Positions 23,101 to 37,047 of a DNA stretch of 64,000 nt are shown one piece after another. Source of the stretch: Chionoecetes opilio (lineage: Eukaryota > Arthropoda > Malacostraca > Decapoda > Majidae); NCBI GenBank assembly GCA_016584305.1, contig JACEEZ010003813.1, positions 274,661 to 338,660 on the forward strand, in the 5' to 3' direction. Under the pieces are notes generated by a model. That model was not told the origin of the DNA, ran no database searches, and was given only the letters and a program-made list of their open reading frames with translations. Position 1 is the stretch's first letter. Each line of letters opens with the position of its first letter. Made by a program: the position numbers and the translations under genes.

Positions 23101-26100
23101 AATATCTTGGGGAGTCTGTCTATACTCAAGGATGGAGAAAGGGCGTCCTGGCTTTGTAGTTTATTTGACAGCGAGTCATTGTACAACGTGGGGACAAGAG
23201 GTGCGCAGCGTGTGTGTCTCTGTGTGTCCTGTAGCTGACTGAATGACCTGGCTGGTGTTGCAGTTGTGTCGGCAAGGACAAGTCAGGTCAGCGTCAGGTC
23301 ACCCTCGGGCCTCTAATCCTGGTCCCAGACAGGGGGGTGGCCTAAGCCGATGCAGGTGTGTATGTGCGTGTGTGTGTTAGTGCCGCTACAGTGGTAAGCA
23401 AGATGAGATAGGAGACAGCATAGGCGTTTGTACCACCTCGACCCCTCAATCCTCAAACCTGTACCTCTACGGATAAGGAAACTGTATGAAAGAGTGCTAG
23501 TACAAAGGCTGCAATGGTACCTGTAGACGGGACAAAAGTCTTCCACACGGTACACCAAGACCAAGACCCATCACGGCGCCACACCGTCCGCCTCAAGGCC
23601 GAATCACACTATACCATCATGGTGAAATTGGTGACAGGACACTGTCTCATCACATCCGTTACAATTTCTTACATTCAAACAAATTGACACTAACACTAAA
23701 CGGTGCGCCGCCGTCACGTACGGCTCCAATACATCACTGTCCTGTCACGTAACGGTTTCTGGGGAAGAATATTTCAACGTAATGAGACTGTGCCGTGCTA
23801 ATAATTGTGGTTTTCTCAAGGCTTTATGTACCCAAAACAATGTCTTAGAGTTCAACTCCTCTTCTTCATCCGACAGAAGTGCTATTAATGCAAATTTCTT
23901 CAAGCATAGCCTTTGAGGCACCATGTCTGCTTAGAGGGTGAGCAGGAACTGCCGAAAATGACAGAACCGTGACGAATAGTGTGAATACAAGGCACGGCTG
24001 ACGGAACGCTGCCGTGATTTCAGTGTGAATCAGCCTTCACCTGTACCTTCCTGAAGAAGACTAATCAACCCTCGCGACTGTGATAGATAGGTGTAAACCA
24101 GTGCAAATATCGTCGATCCCGACAACGGTGCCCTTCAACAATTACAACAATAACAACAAGGTACAGAGGTTACCAGTTTTATCAAAATATCTTCGTGAAT
24201 TTTTGTTATTGGACAACCACCGATTTCGGGGCCGAAACTTAAGTCCTCCTGAATAGTTTTGATGTGTCTTGAATTAATCTGGCTCTCAATTTTGTCGGAA
24301 ATCAATGTTTGTTTGCATGTGTGTATGTGGGGGAGGCAACCTGCCCCTCCAGGTCGGCCCCGCAAACATTGCTACGCTTCACACTGCCATATTATTGGTA
24401 GTTTTCGTTATTTCTCTATATCATCTGTTACTAAACCAACCATCACCTCTAACCTAACCTAATCTGATTTAACCTAAGTTAACTTTCTGGCTGAAGTAAT
24501 GGTAGATTTTCGGTACTACGTGTAATGCCATTATTATTCAATTGCGCCATGGGAAATGGGGTTCAAAATACTCATAATGAAGAAAGCTACACGATGGTGT
24601 TGGTAAGAGTCCTAGGACTTTTGAAAGCCTACTACCAAAATAATACCAATATCTATACTGCAAATTTTCCACAAAGTCTAAACACATAGCAGAAAAGCAA
24701 CAAAGGCATACCTACAACATTAAATCTAAGCTATATGGCATAGGTAGCAAAATATTAGAATAGCAATTCGTGGGGGCATCTGCAATATATTATGATTTAT
24801 GACCGATTTTGGTTACACTGTTATTCTCTTTACATTTTAACTATAGTCTATTCACTTAAGCCTGGATTCCTGGGCTGGGAGCTGCTCACTGCCTAGCCGA
24901 GTTTGTAAGGACGTCGCTGATTGGCTGATAGACTCGGGCTGGGTGGCGATGGTGGTGGTACTTGCCTCGCCGCAACCCAAAACCCTTGCGTTGCCTCAGA
25001 AAAGTATTCATATTTCTTGGCTTTACTCATCTCTTACACAAGATAGGCCTATTTTGTTTGCAGCAGTAAATCAGGCAGTGATTGTTCAACAACAACAACA
25101 CGCCATTCATAACTCAATAGGGTAAAAAATAAAGTCATGACTGACTATCACAAGAGTAGGCGGACTTTTAGGTTTTCAGTGCATTGAAATGTTGTACTCC
25201 TACCCGATATAACCAAGCTACCAGATAATAGTTATGAAAGCTGAGCCTACCATCGTGTTCATAATACATTGCTGCATATCATGAGCATAAAAAATTACAG
25301 TAAGACTACACTAATATTAAGATAATTAAAGGAAAGTAAAAGAGTGTATAAACATTATTTCTTGCTTATTTTGCTTCAACTCGCTCTAACTCCATATGTT
25401 TTGGTCACATTCAATTTTCAAGAATTGTTTCAAAATCCTTATACTTTTCCGCTTCCTGTGGTATGTAGCACGTACCAATAAGGAAAAGAGTAGGTGGTCA
25501 AAATGGCTAAGAAAGTTAAACTGTTTCAAACTGGTGCCGTGACGGGTGGAGCCTCTGATAGCTCTCCCGAAAACAGTCTCTCCTATATAGGGAGCAATGC
25601 TCACCCGTCACTGTGCCAGTTTGCAGTAGTAGTTTTAACTTTCTTAGCCATTTTGACCACCTACTCTTTTCCTTATTGGTACGTGCTACATACCACAGGA
25701 AGCGGAAAAGTATAAGGATTTTGAAACAGTTCTTGAAAATTGAATGTGACCAAAACTTATGGAGTTAGAGCGAGTTGAAGCAAAATAAGCAAGAAATAAT
25801 GTTTATACACTTTTACTTTCCTTTAATTATCTTAATATTAGTGTAGTCTTACTGTATTTTTTTTATGCTCATGATATGCAGCAATGTATTATGAACACGA
25901 TGGTAAACTCAGCTTTCATAACTATTATCTGGTAGCTTGGTTATATCGGGTAGGAGTACAACATTTCAATGCACTGAAAACCTAAAAGTCCGCCTACTCT
26001 TGTGATAGTCAGTCATGACTTTATTTTTTACCCTATTGAGTTATGAATGGCGTGTTGTTGTTGAACAATCACTGCCTGATTTACTGCTGCAAACAAAATA

Positions 26101-27115
26101 GGCCTATCTTGTGTAAGAGATGAGTAAAGCCAAGAAATATGAATATTTTTCTGAGGCAACGCAAGGGTTTTGGGTTGCGGCCAGGCAAGTACCACCACCA
26201 TCGCCACCCTGCCCGAGGCTATCAGCCAATCAGCGACGTCGTTACATACTCGCCTAGGCATCGAGCCGCTCCCAGGAATCCAGCTTAAGTGAATAGACTA
26301 TAGTATAATTTTTCATTCACATTCACTGCACAGTGAATATTGTATTTAGGTACATGCTCATAATTATAATCATTTGCTTTCCCCTACAAATCTTTTATTT
26401 TTTTATTAACTTGATAATTTTACGAAAAAAATTAATTTCCATCAAAAACTGCAATAATTTTTTTTTCTTCTCAAAACCTCTTTGTAAAATAGGGGTGCAT
26501 CTTATGCGGAGGTGCGTCTTATGCGCCAGCAAATACGGTAAATAAATACAGTAAAAAAGAAAAAAAGAAATGCAGTGGCAGTTAAATGAAACAAAAAATT
26601 ATATATATAAATAGCATGTATACAAATAGTAACAAGAAACCCAAAAAATGCAGTGAAAGTCAAGTGAAACAAAAAAATACATACAGTAAAACCTCTCGTA
26701 TTCGGACACTCATTATTCGGACTTTGACATTATTCGGACCTCCTCCTTTTTTTTTTAACATTATTATTTTTTTATTTTTTTTTATGGGTCGAAATTTCCT
26801 AGCTATATGTACACCTAGGTTTTTTTTTTTTTTTTTTTTTTTTTAAGGGGTCGAAATTTCCTAGCTATGTGTACACCTAGAACTTTTTTTTTTTTTTAGG
26901 GGTCGAAATTTCCTAGCTATATGTACACCTAGGTTTTTTTTTTTTTTTTTTTTTTTTTTAAGGGGTCGAAATTTCCTAGCTATGTGTACACCTAGAACTT
27001 TTTTTTTTTTTTTAGGGGTCGAAATTTCCTAGCTATATGTACACCTAGAACTTTTTTTTTTTTTTAGGGGTCGAAATTTCCTAGCTACATAATTATATAC
27101 ATTAAACACCTAATA

Positions 27116-27151
<36 letters not shown>

Positions 27152-30100
27152 TATTCACCCATATATAATCCCCCCCATTATTCGGATCCTTGCATTACTC
27201 GGCCCACTCCTTGGCCCAATTAGTCCCAATATGAGAGGTTTTACTGTAGTATGTATCTAAATAAATACAGTAAAATAAAATATCTATTCATGGTGGACGT
27301 CGTGAAACATCTTGCATTTATAAAATTATAAAATTCACTGCACTTTATCCAGCAGGGAAATACAAATTAGCCACAGAATTCAAGACACACATTCTGAAAA
27401 TAATTATATATCAATGGGGAATCCACTTAAGACTAATTCCTCATTTATACTTTATGGATGTTCATAAAGTTCCCTACAAAACACAACCATACTTCATGAC
27501 ATATATCAAATACATCTTAACCCCTTGAGGCCCAGAACGTAATTTCCATTGTAATTTGAGTACCATTAGATGATTTTTAATGAATAAGCAACATTTTATA
27601 GATATGACAAGTTTAATACCCGTGTCCACCAGCTAATTTGGCATATTAAGTTACTTCTCGTGATCCTATGGCTAACAATAGATGATTTTATGTAGCAACG
27701 GAAAGATCTGGGCGTGAAGGGGTTAACAATACAGGGAGATCCCGTTATACGAGCATTCGGTATACGAGAATCCGATGATACGAGATGTGTAAATTAGGGT
27801 CTATTTTCAATATACGAGATCAAAAATCCAATGATACGACATTCAAACTGGGGTGAGTAAAATTATCAAGTTCAAAATGCGCGCCCTACCACTCCCGGGC
27901 TGGACAAAGGGGGAATTGGTTGACCCCAGTGAGGTCACCCCTAGCAAGCCGTGACCTGAAGGGTAATTAAGCATATGGCGCAGCCAGACATTTAGGGGTA
28001 ATTAGCAGGTGTGCGGCCCCAATCTTGGGACCGCAGTCAGGCCACCCCTAGCAAGGCGTGACCTGAAGGGTAATTAAGCATATGGCGCTGCCTGACCTTC
28101 AGGGGTAATTAGCAGGTGTGCGGCCCCAACCTTGGGACCGCTACACTACCTTCTCTTGTATCACGCGGCGTCCCCTACATTACAACGTCTTTTTTGCTTG
28201 TTATGCATGTTTTATGTTTAATTAATGTGCAGTTATGTTATTTTGTGTGCTATTTTCTCTTTCAGAATGCTTTTTCTACAGAATAGGTAGTACAGTGTGG
28301 GTAATATAGACGCTGTGTGTTTGTTGTGTTTACTATAGTTTATTTTAGCTTGAAAAACATGTTGTTTTTTGTTGTTGTTTTTTATATATAATTGATGGGG
28401 TCCTGGAACCAAACCTATATTTTACCATTAGTTATGTGTTTCGTTATACGAGATTTCGCTTTACGAGTATGCCAGGTGGAACCTAACTGCTCGTATCTTC
28501 GGGACCTCCCTGTAGATGATTTTATGTAGCAAAGGAAAGATCTGGGCGTGAAGGGGTTAAGCATTCTTTCAACCAACTTTCCCGGCACAAAGAAGAATCA
28601 AGACCTCTTACCTGTCATGCCGACCAAAGAAACGAACGTCAACATTGCCGTCTTTCCACTTGACAGCCTTAGCCGGCCAGAAAGGAAAGCCCTTCAGCCT
28701 CGCCCAGATGAGTGGATGCGCCGATCTCTGTAAGGATGAGGGTATTTAATAAAGGAGAGGTAGGAAAAGTTCTTACAGCTTTTAACCAGGGTAGAACAAG
28801 AAGTAATGGATTCAAGCTGGAAAAGCGTAGATTTAGAAAGGAAATAGGGAAAAACTGGTTCACAAATAGGGTGGTGAATGAATGGAATGGTCTCAGTAGA
28901 CAGGTAGCTAGTGCGGAGTCATTAGGGAGCTTTAAAGAGGGGCTGGATAGGTTCATGGATGGGGATGAAAGGTGGATGTAGGTAGTGTTAGGTGACAGGA
29001 ACTACCACGTGTAGGTCTCGCGGCCTCTTGTAGCTTCCTTATTTTCTTATGTTCTTCTTATGTTTCTTATGTAACACACGCTGATATTGGCATAAGAACA
29101 TAAGAACATAAGGAAGCTACAAGAGGCCGTGAAACCTACACGTGGTAGTTTCTGTCACCTAACACTACCTACATCCACCTTTCATCCCCATCCATGAATT
29201 TGATCACCAGGCAGGGTGATAAATGAAAAAAATTAAGTCAAAGATTTAAAATCCATGTCCTTCATCAAAGTAAACAAACTCCTCAGGCAGAGATGAATGG
29301 CAGCCTTGTATCAGACCACCTTACTGTCTCTCTCTCTTCCCTTCTTCCTTCTCTCTCTCTCTTCCTTCCTTCTTCCTCCTCTCTCTCTCTCTCTTCCTCC
29401 CTTCTTCCTCTTCTCTCTCTCTCTCTTCCTCTCTTCTTCCTCCTCTCTCTCTCTCTTCCTCCCTTCTTCCTCTTCTCTCTCTCTCTCTTCCTCTCTTCTT
29501 CCTCCCCTCTCTCTCTTCCTCCCTTCTTCCCCCTCTCTCTCTCTCTCTTCATGTCACAACACATTGGTCAATAGGTTTTACACACATGCATACACTTCAG
29601 ATTTACATACTATATAGAATAGGAAGCGTATCATCGCCCTTAACCTCATAAGACATGACGGGAAAATCTGACGTTAAACAGCAAGAGGAAAACTCCTAAT
29701 ACGTACACACACTTCCGTAAACCAGCTCTTAGGATTCTGGTGAGCATTCATGTAGCAGTCAGGACAAGTCTCGATCTCACTCATCTCCTGCTTCATGATC
29801 TTCACCAATGAGCGAGCCATGGAGGACACCTTGGAGTTAGCTGTGGGGGAGGAGAGGACAGGACTTTGAGTAACATTAGAGGACAGGACTTTGAGTGACA
29901 TTAGAGGACAGGACTTTGAGTAACATTAGAGGACAGGACTTTGAGTGACATTAGAGGACAGGATTTTGAGTGACATTAGAGGACAGGACTTTGAGTAACA
30001 TTAGAGGACAGGACTTTGAGTGACATTAGAGGACAGGACTTTGAGTGACATTAGAGGACAGGACTTTGAGTGACATTAGAGGACAGGACTTTGAGTGACA

Positions 30101-33100
30101 TTAGAGGACAGGACTTTGAGTGACATTAGAGGACAGGACTTTGAGTGACATTATTTCTGACAGGCTACGGATAAATAGGATTCTAATACTTACCTTGTGC
30201 TATTGATTCAGTTATATTGACTTACCTATTGACAAAATCCCAACAAATAGGTTTATATAAGGTGCATCGTTTTAACCCCTTCACGCCCAGATCTTTCCTT
30301 TGCTATATAAAATTGTCTGTTGTTAGCCATAAAATTAAAAAAACTAACTAAATAAACCAAATTAGCTAGTGGACAAAGAACAGGCTATATCTATAAAATA
30401 TTGCTTATATTCACAAAAATTGTCTTATGGTACCCAAATTACAATGGAAATTACGTTCTGGGTCTCAAGGGGTTAAGATTGATATATGTGGAGGTACCAT
30501 AAGATGTGCTGAGAAACACGAGCTGGCAACTAGAGTAACCTTGCAGAACATAAGAGGCATAGATGATGTGACATGTCTAGCAAGGTCAGGGTGGCAAGCC
30601 CGTCAGTGTGGCAAGGTTGGTAGAGACGTGAGCTCGCAATGTGCAGCGTCCCTGTGCATTCGGTCAGCGGTTCGAGTCCGCCTAGTTCGTGCTGACGTGG
30701 TGGCGCTTTGTATAGTCAATAACCTTGTAGTTGGTACTTGCAAAGTGTCTAGATAGGATGAAAATCTTATCTTATCTTATCTAGCAAGGTACATAAGACT
30801 GTTGAGTGGTGGAGACTGTCCTAGTCAGCTTCTGAAGGCGATTGTCTAAAGGTTATTTGGAATAGGCAATAGAAAATAAAGGTGGTTTGACTGTACAGTA
30901 ATTAACAATTCAACTAAACCTTAAAAAAAATTAAGAGAAAGAAATCCTAGCATCCCCAATGAAATCTAAATATAGTACCGTAGATAACAGTCAAGTCGCC
31001 ACCTGCAGTCATGTCGCCAGGCGCCAAATATTACGAATTATAGCCTTACAACTGATCTTTATGTGCCACTGAAGATGATACACAGTAGTTTATATCATGA
31101 CTGTATAATCTACTCTGTTTCAGCGTTGTTTTATGCTTTGTAGCTGCAAGTATAGACCATTTCAAATTTCACTACGCGGTTTTTTTTCAGGCGACGACGA
31201 CAGCGGTACGACACTCAGTAAATAAACACTAGATGGCGACTCTACTGTTGGTAGCCACTTTGTAGATATTTTTGTAATTTGTTCATTTATAGCCCTAATA
31301 TGACACAGATGAAGACACAAAATGACACAGACTCTCCAGATAGCCCCTTCTAACTGTCCTGAAATCATGGATGTAGAAATGTAACTATTAACGCCACCAC
31401 ACGGCTGTAAACAGAAAAAAAAGTTGTCCTCGCGACTTTACTGTTATCTACGGTAGATGATAATTCGATAAGATACATACATCCAAGACAAAGGAATGAA
31501 CATAACTACGTACTGCAATAGTTCTCTGACTATTCCCGGAGTTTCAGCAGCATTGGCAAGTCTCCTCCGGTATTAATAAACATTTAAATAAACAAACAAG
31601 CATATTACCTCCATTAAATATCACAGAATTATGCACGATCCACCGGGCATCCGCAGAAAAGGCCTCAGTGGAGCCGTAGAACTTCCTCTTAATGTTGCGC
31701 TCCAGGGAAGTGAAGTCCACCGGGTGCACCACAATGTCCTCGTAGGTGGGGAACTCCGTAGTGTCCACCGGCCGGGTGAAGGGCTCCATCTGTAGACGGT
31801 AGACAGGTGGTTAGTGCGGAGTCTTAAGAGAACTTTAACCCCTTCACGTCCAGATTTTTCCTCTGCTATATAAAAATTGTTGTTGTTAGCCATAAAAGTA
31901 ACTTAATATACCAAATTAGGAAGTCGACAAAGATACTAAACAGGTCATAACTATAAAATACTACTTATATTCACTAAAAATTGTCTAATGGTACCTAAAT
32001 TACAATGGAAATTACGTTCTGGGTCTCAAGGGGTTAAAAGGAGGCTAGATCATTTCATGGATGGGGATGAAAGGTAGATGTAGGTTTTATTAAGTAACAG
32101 GAACTACCACGTGTAGGTCTTGCGGCCTCTTGTACTTCCTTATCTTTTTGTTTTTATCTGACACAGGGGAGGAGGGACATAGAGAGGTGGCGAGGTGGTC
32201 CATTAAACTACCTAACACTCCCTAGACTAGTACTATCATTACTTAATAGCTGCTGAAGTTTGCACAAGGGGAGGGTGATCGTTGCATAGTCCATTAACTC
32301 CTAGACTTCCCTAGTAAAAATCTGTTGATTACATAAATTTAGATAGTCATGATATACCAATGAGTAGTTCTTACCCATATAACGTTCACGCCAGCTTTAT
32401 TTGCTTATACAAATAATCTGTTGCAAATTACCAAAAGTAACTAAGAAAATTAGTTGGTCACAAGGGTTAACATGCATCAACCTGTAATTCATTCCTTAAT
32501 TCCCTAAAATTCTAAGAGCAAATTCAATGGAAATTACGGGGTCAAGTAACCAGTGGGAACAACCGTATCCCATTACGTAATACCCTATGGATCTATCACT
32601 GCACTGTAATGTCGCCAGGCAAATTACGAATATAGATCACTACAGACTTGATGGCATGAGGTCACAAATAACTAGTGGAATACATCTACCTTCAGTGGAA
32701 TAAAAATAGTGCAGTCATTTCCACTGCAATGCCGACAATATTACGAATTAAGAATGATACGAGACTGGCATAGTGCATTACGGTAACCAGTAGTTTTATT
32801 ACTGACTCCCTTTCTGGTCAGGTCACATACAAGTCTGTAGTGATGCTAAAATTCGTAATATAATGTGCCTGGCGACATTAGTGCAGTGGCGAGTGACTGG
32901 CGACTATAGTGTTATCTATGGTAACCCAAGTTTTTTTCATTACCACCCGTGAGCCTCCCTTTCCCTGAGGTGCGAGACAGAATCACTGACTTACTGACTT
33001 ACTGACTTACTGACTGACTTATTGACTGACTTATTGACTTATGACTGACTTACTTACTTGACTTATTGACTTATTGACTTACTGACTGACTGACTTACCC

Positions 33101-36100
33101 CAGAAATAGTTTTGAGCCTGTTCAGCGCATATTTGAGCAGGGTACATAGCTGCTCCACGGAGATGAGCTGCATAGACCGCGACCTGAAGAAAAAAGTGCA
33201 CATACTCCTCGTCAATGTCCCTTTAAAGACGTCTGTAGTATATAAGACTACCATACACATCACAATTAAAAGGAGGTTCTAGTTTTCTAATTCTAACTGT
33301 TCTAAATTAAAACGGTTCTTTACCTAATAATACCATACAAATCACAATTATAATGAGGTTCTAGTTTTCTAATTCTAACTGTTCTAAATTAAAACGGTTC
33401 TTTACCTAATAAAATCATACACATCACAATTAAAAGGAGGTTCTGGTTTTCTAATTCTAACTGTTCTAAATTAAAACGGTTCTTTACCTAATAATACCAT
33501 ACACATCACAATTAAAATGAGGTTCTTGATTTCTAATTCTAACTGTTCTAAATTAAAACGGTTCTTTACCTAATAATACCATACAAATCACAACTAAAAG
33601 GAGGTTCTTGATTTCTAATTCTAACTGTTCTAAATAAAAACGGTTCTTTACCTAATAGAACCATACACATCACAATTAAAATGAGGTTCTGGTTTTCTAC
33701 CTAGGTAAATTCTAACTGTTCTAAATTAAAACGGTTCTTTACCTAATAATACCATACACATCACAATTAAAAGGAGGTTCTTGATTTATAATTGAATCTA
33801 AATGAACTGTTATTGCGATCAAGAGGAGGATGAAGGATGGAGACTTGTTTAGTGGCAAAAACAAGTCAAGCCACTGAGGTTAAGACAGTGAGCTGGTGTT
33901 CGTGTCAAGCAGTTTTAATTGCCATAGTTTTCCTGGAGTGATGCAATACTTGGTTTAATTGCCATAGTTTTCCTGGAGTGATGCCATACTTGTGCGAGTA
34001 ATGAAATACGTTTGTGTTTGCCTTTGTCGACATAATTGCAGTGTCTATATTGCCCACATGTATATATTATATTTTATTTGTTTTAGTACTTAAGCTCACT
34101 CCCTCACGTCTGTATGTAATTGTGTTGTATTTTCTGATGCCTTCGGGTGAAAATAAATTATTATTATAATGAGTGGCTGCAACAACCACGCATATGTAGG
34201 TACTGTATGTATGTTCTACTATTACTACACGCATACAAGATACATATACAGCAAGAGTATGAAGGCGCTATCATACACATAAAGGAGTAACGGGACATTA
34301 AAATAGGGCTGAGGCGGTAGAGAAGGGCGGAGAACGTATATTTTATAAGGCATCAGAGTGGCTGGTCATCTCTAGACTGCCTGTTCTCTCTCTCTCTCTC
34401 TCCTCCACACTCTCTTTCTCTCTCTCTCGGGTACCTTGAAGTCACGCTTGACCGCCCCTGTTACCCTGTCCGACCCCCAGGCAAGGGACGGGACTAGGGA
34501 GGCGAGTGAAAGGGATAAATCAAGGGTCGAAGGGGAGAAAGGTGGCGGTGGGGGTTGTGGGGGCCAGGCAGGAAGGGGCGAGGGTGTGGGGTAATGGTGT
34601 GTTTGTTCCGCCTCCCTCCTGCTCCTCGCTTGCCTCACACACACCCCCCTGCCTCCCCCAAACCCCCGCCCCACACACCCTCATGCCCCGCAAATAATAG
34701 GATTCAGCTTGGCTTATTGTGCTCAAACACGAAGCCGGAGCAAGACAAGAGGAGGATATAACAGGGTAGCCTACCATTCCGCTAGACTGGAAGGGAATGC
34801 TGACAGACGAGATAGGAGTGTGTCATATTTTAGACTGGTTGACTGTGCATCAGCCTTATCCCAGTGTTACAAGGAGGAAACAAGGTTTATTCCAGCGTGT
34901 CATAAATATGCGGGGTGGGCGGAGCGGCAGAGAGGGGAGGGAAGGGAAGGAGGGGAGGGGGTATAACAAGACGTGTTGGGGGAGTCGCTGGCAGGCCGCC
35001 AAGACGGAGGGGGGAAGGGAAGGGAGGGACTCGAGGGAGGGGGAATGACGCTACACCACACACCATGAGGATGTGCCAGGCCGCCACTCCTGTCCTCCCT
35101 TAACTGCAGGCAGATCAATCAAGGGTCAAGGCTGCCACATCGATCTCGGGTGGCCGCAAGGTGAGGCGGCAGAGGCCTCGTGGCCCCCACACCCCCACCA
35201 TCACCCCGCCGCCGCCACCTCCACCACAGAGGAGGTACTTCCCGCGCCACCTCCCGTCACCAGGCTCGCCCCTCCAGCCTCCCGCCTCACAGCCCCATCA
35301 CCACTCCCCTTCACCCCATCACCCCCCCTTCCCTTTACGAGCTCTCCTCTGTTCTCGGCGGGTCTTTACGGCCTGGCCTCAACACGGCGTTAAGCTCCCC
35401 ACACAAAGCGGCCGCTTGGATGCCGTGGCGTGGGAAGCATGGTGGGCCAGGGGTGGGAGGGTCAGGGTGCCTCGGGGCACGGCGACATGGCTACCTGGGG
35501 CCCTTGGCGCGACGCCCTGCCTGCCTCTCTCTCCCTCTCTCGGCCTCCTCACGCCTTGCTGAATACCTCCACAATCGCATCGGACACTGTTCATCACCAT
35601 TCATCTAGCTTAACGCTCAATTCCACATCGCCTTTCCTTATCATCCTCATCAGCGTTAAACATCCATTACCTGACGGCGCAGTAAGCCCCTACCTCTCAC
35701 TGCCATCGCGGCAGCCAACATTTTTTCGAGACCACGAAACTCCTGAATTAGAACCTCGGGCAATTATAATTGTTGCTTCAGGTGTTCTGTAGCCTGCCTG
35801 GCTGGCAGCTGCCCACGTTACCGCTCAAACCTGTGCCTCACCCTCCCTGTCCGGCTTATCTTAATGCATAGCGTCAGCGGCGATAAACAAGAACGCCATT
35901 ATAGTACAAAATTATCCCCTAGCGGCGTGCAATGACCTGCCATTACGACTCATCTAAATGATCCCTACAACGAACATTATTTTAAATACGAAACAACACG
36001 TTAGTGGGGGAGAGGGTGACTTGAACTGAAGCTGAACGCCACAAAAATAGTCAGCTTACAAACTCCTCCTGATTCTAAATTACAAGCTAGGGATAGGGGG

Positions 36101-36975
36101 CGAGAAGATAATTATAGACGTCTACCAACACGACCACTCTCATACTATACACTCTAACAGAACCCTGCGCCTCGCTAGGGTGTGGGTGCAAGCTTGGGCT
36201 GTGTACTCTGCTATCCCAGCCTGCCATAGTAATCTCCCAGGCTACTGCGGTGTACTGGCACTCAAATGTTGGGATCACCTTTCCTGTTTTGTGTTATGTG
36301 CACCAAAAATCTTTATATCTGACACACTCATCCAGAAGATAGCAATGAACTGAAGTCGATGTCAATGTAATGTAGATACAATGTAATGAAGATAGCAATG
36401 TACATACTTATCCTGGGTTCCTAGAGAGCTTTTTGTAAATTACTACCTATAAAAAATTCTACTTTGCAAAAACCATCCGGCCTGACTCCCTTCACTGTCA
36501 TTACTATATTAATTGGGGAAGCGGCTTGAGTCTGACTACACATTTCTCTTACTATTTATATAAGAAATAATGACTTTCAACTGGCTCCTACATGATTTTA
36601 TAACAATGTATGAGGGCTGGCGTCATTTTAGTGTATGTCTGTATGTATGTATGTATCATTTGTATGCATTCTGGTGAAACTAAAATTATTATTATTATTA
36701 TTATTATTATCATTATTTTCCTGGTTATCTTTCTCTTCTGACAATTAGTTCTTATTCCTAAGTCAGCAATTCTATTCACTGGTAGTTACGAAATTACTGT
36801 TCTGAGATCTAGATAACCTAAAATATATAGCCTCACTAATACTGCAATTTTTTTTTCTTTACATCGCAAAGGACTGGCCAAGGGCAAAAAAAAAACTTAA
36901 TTGCCAATCCCTATAAAGAAGACAGTGAGAGAATAAAGAAATGGGGATGGGCCAATTTAGTTCGGGAGGTGTCTT

Positions 36976-37047
<72 letters not shown>

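Noticed and set aside
30565..30680. Possible tRNA gene (perfect box B)
   Set aside because: No acceptor or anticodon arm pairing that I can fold, and a SINE-like tail repeat follows; called a SINE.
34897..35608. Pro-rich ORFs of 106-142 codons in the GC island
   Set aside because: Mutually overlapping frames on both strands, no domain, explained by GC-rich composition.
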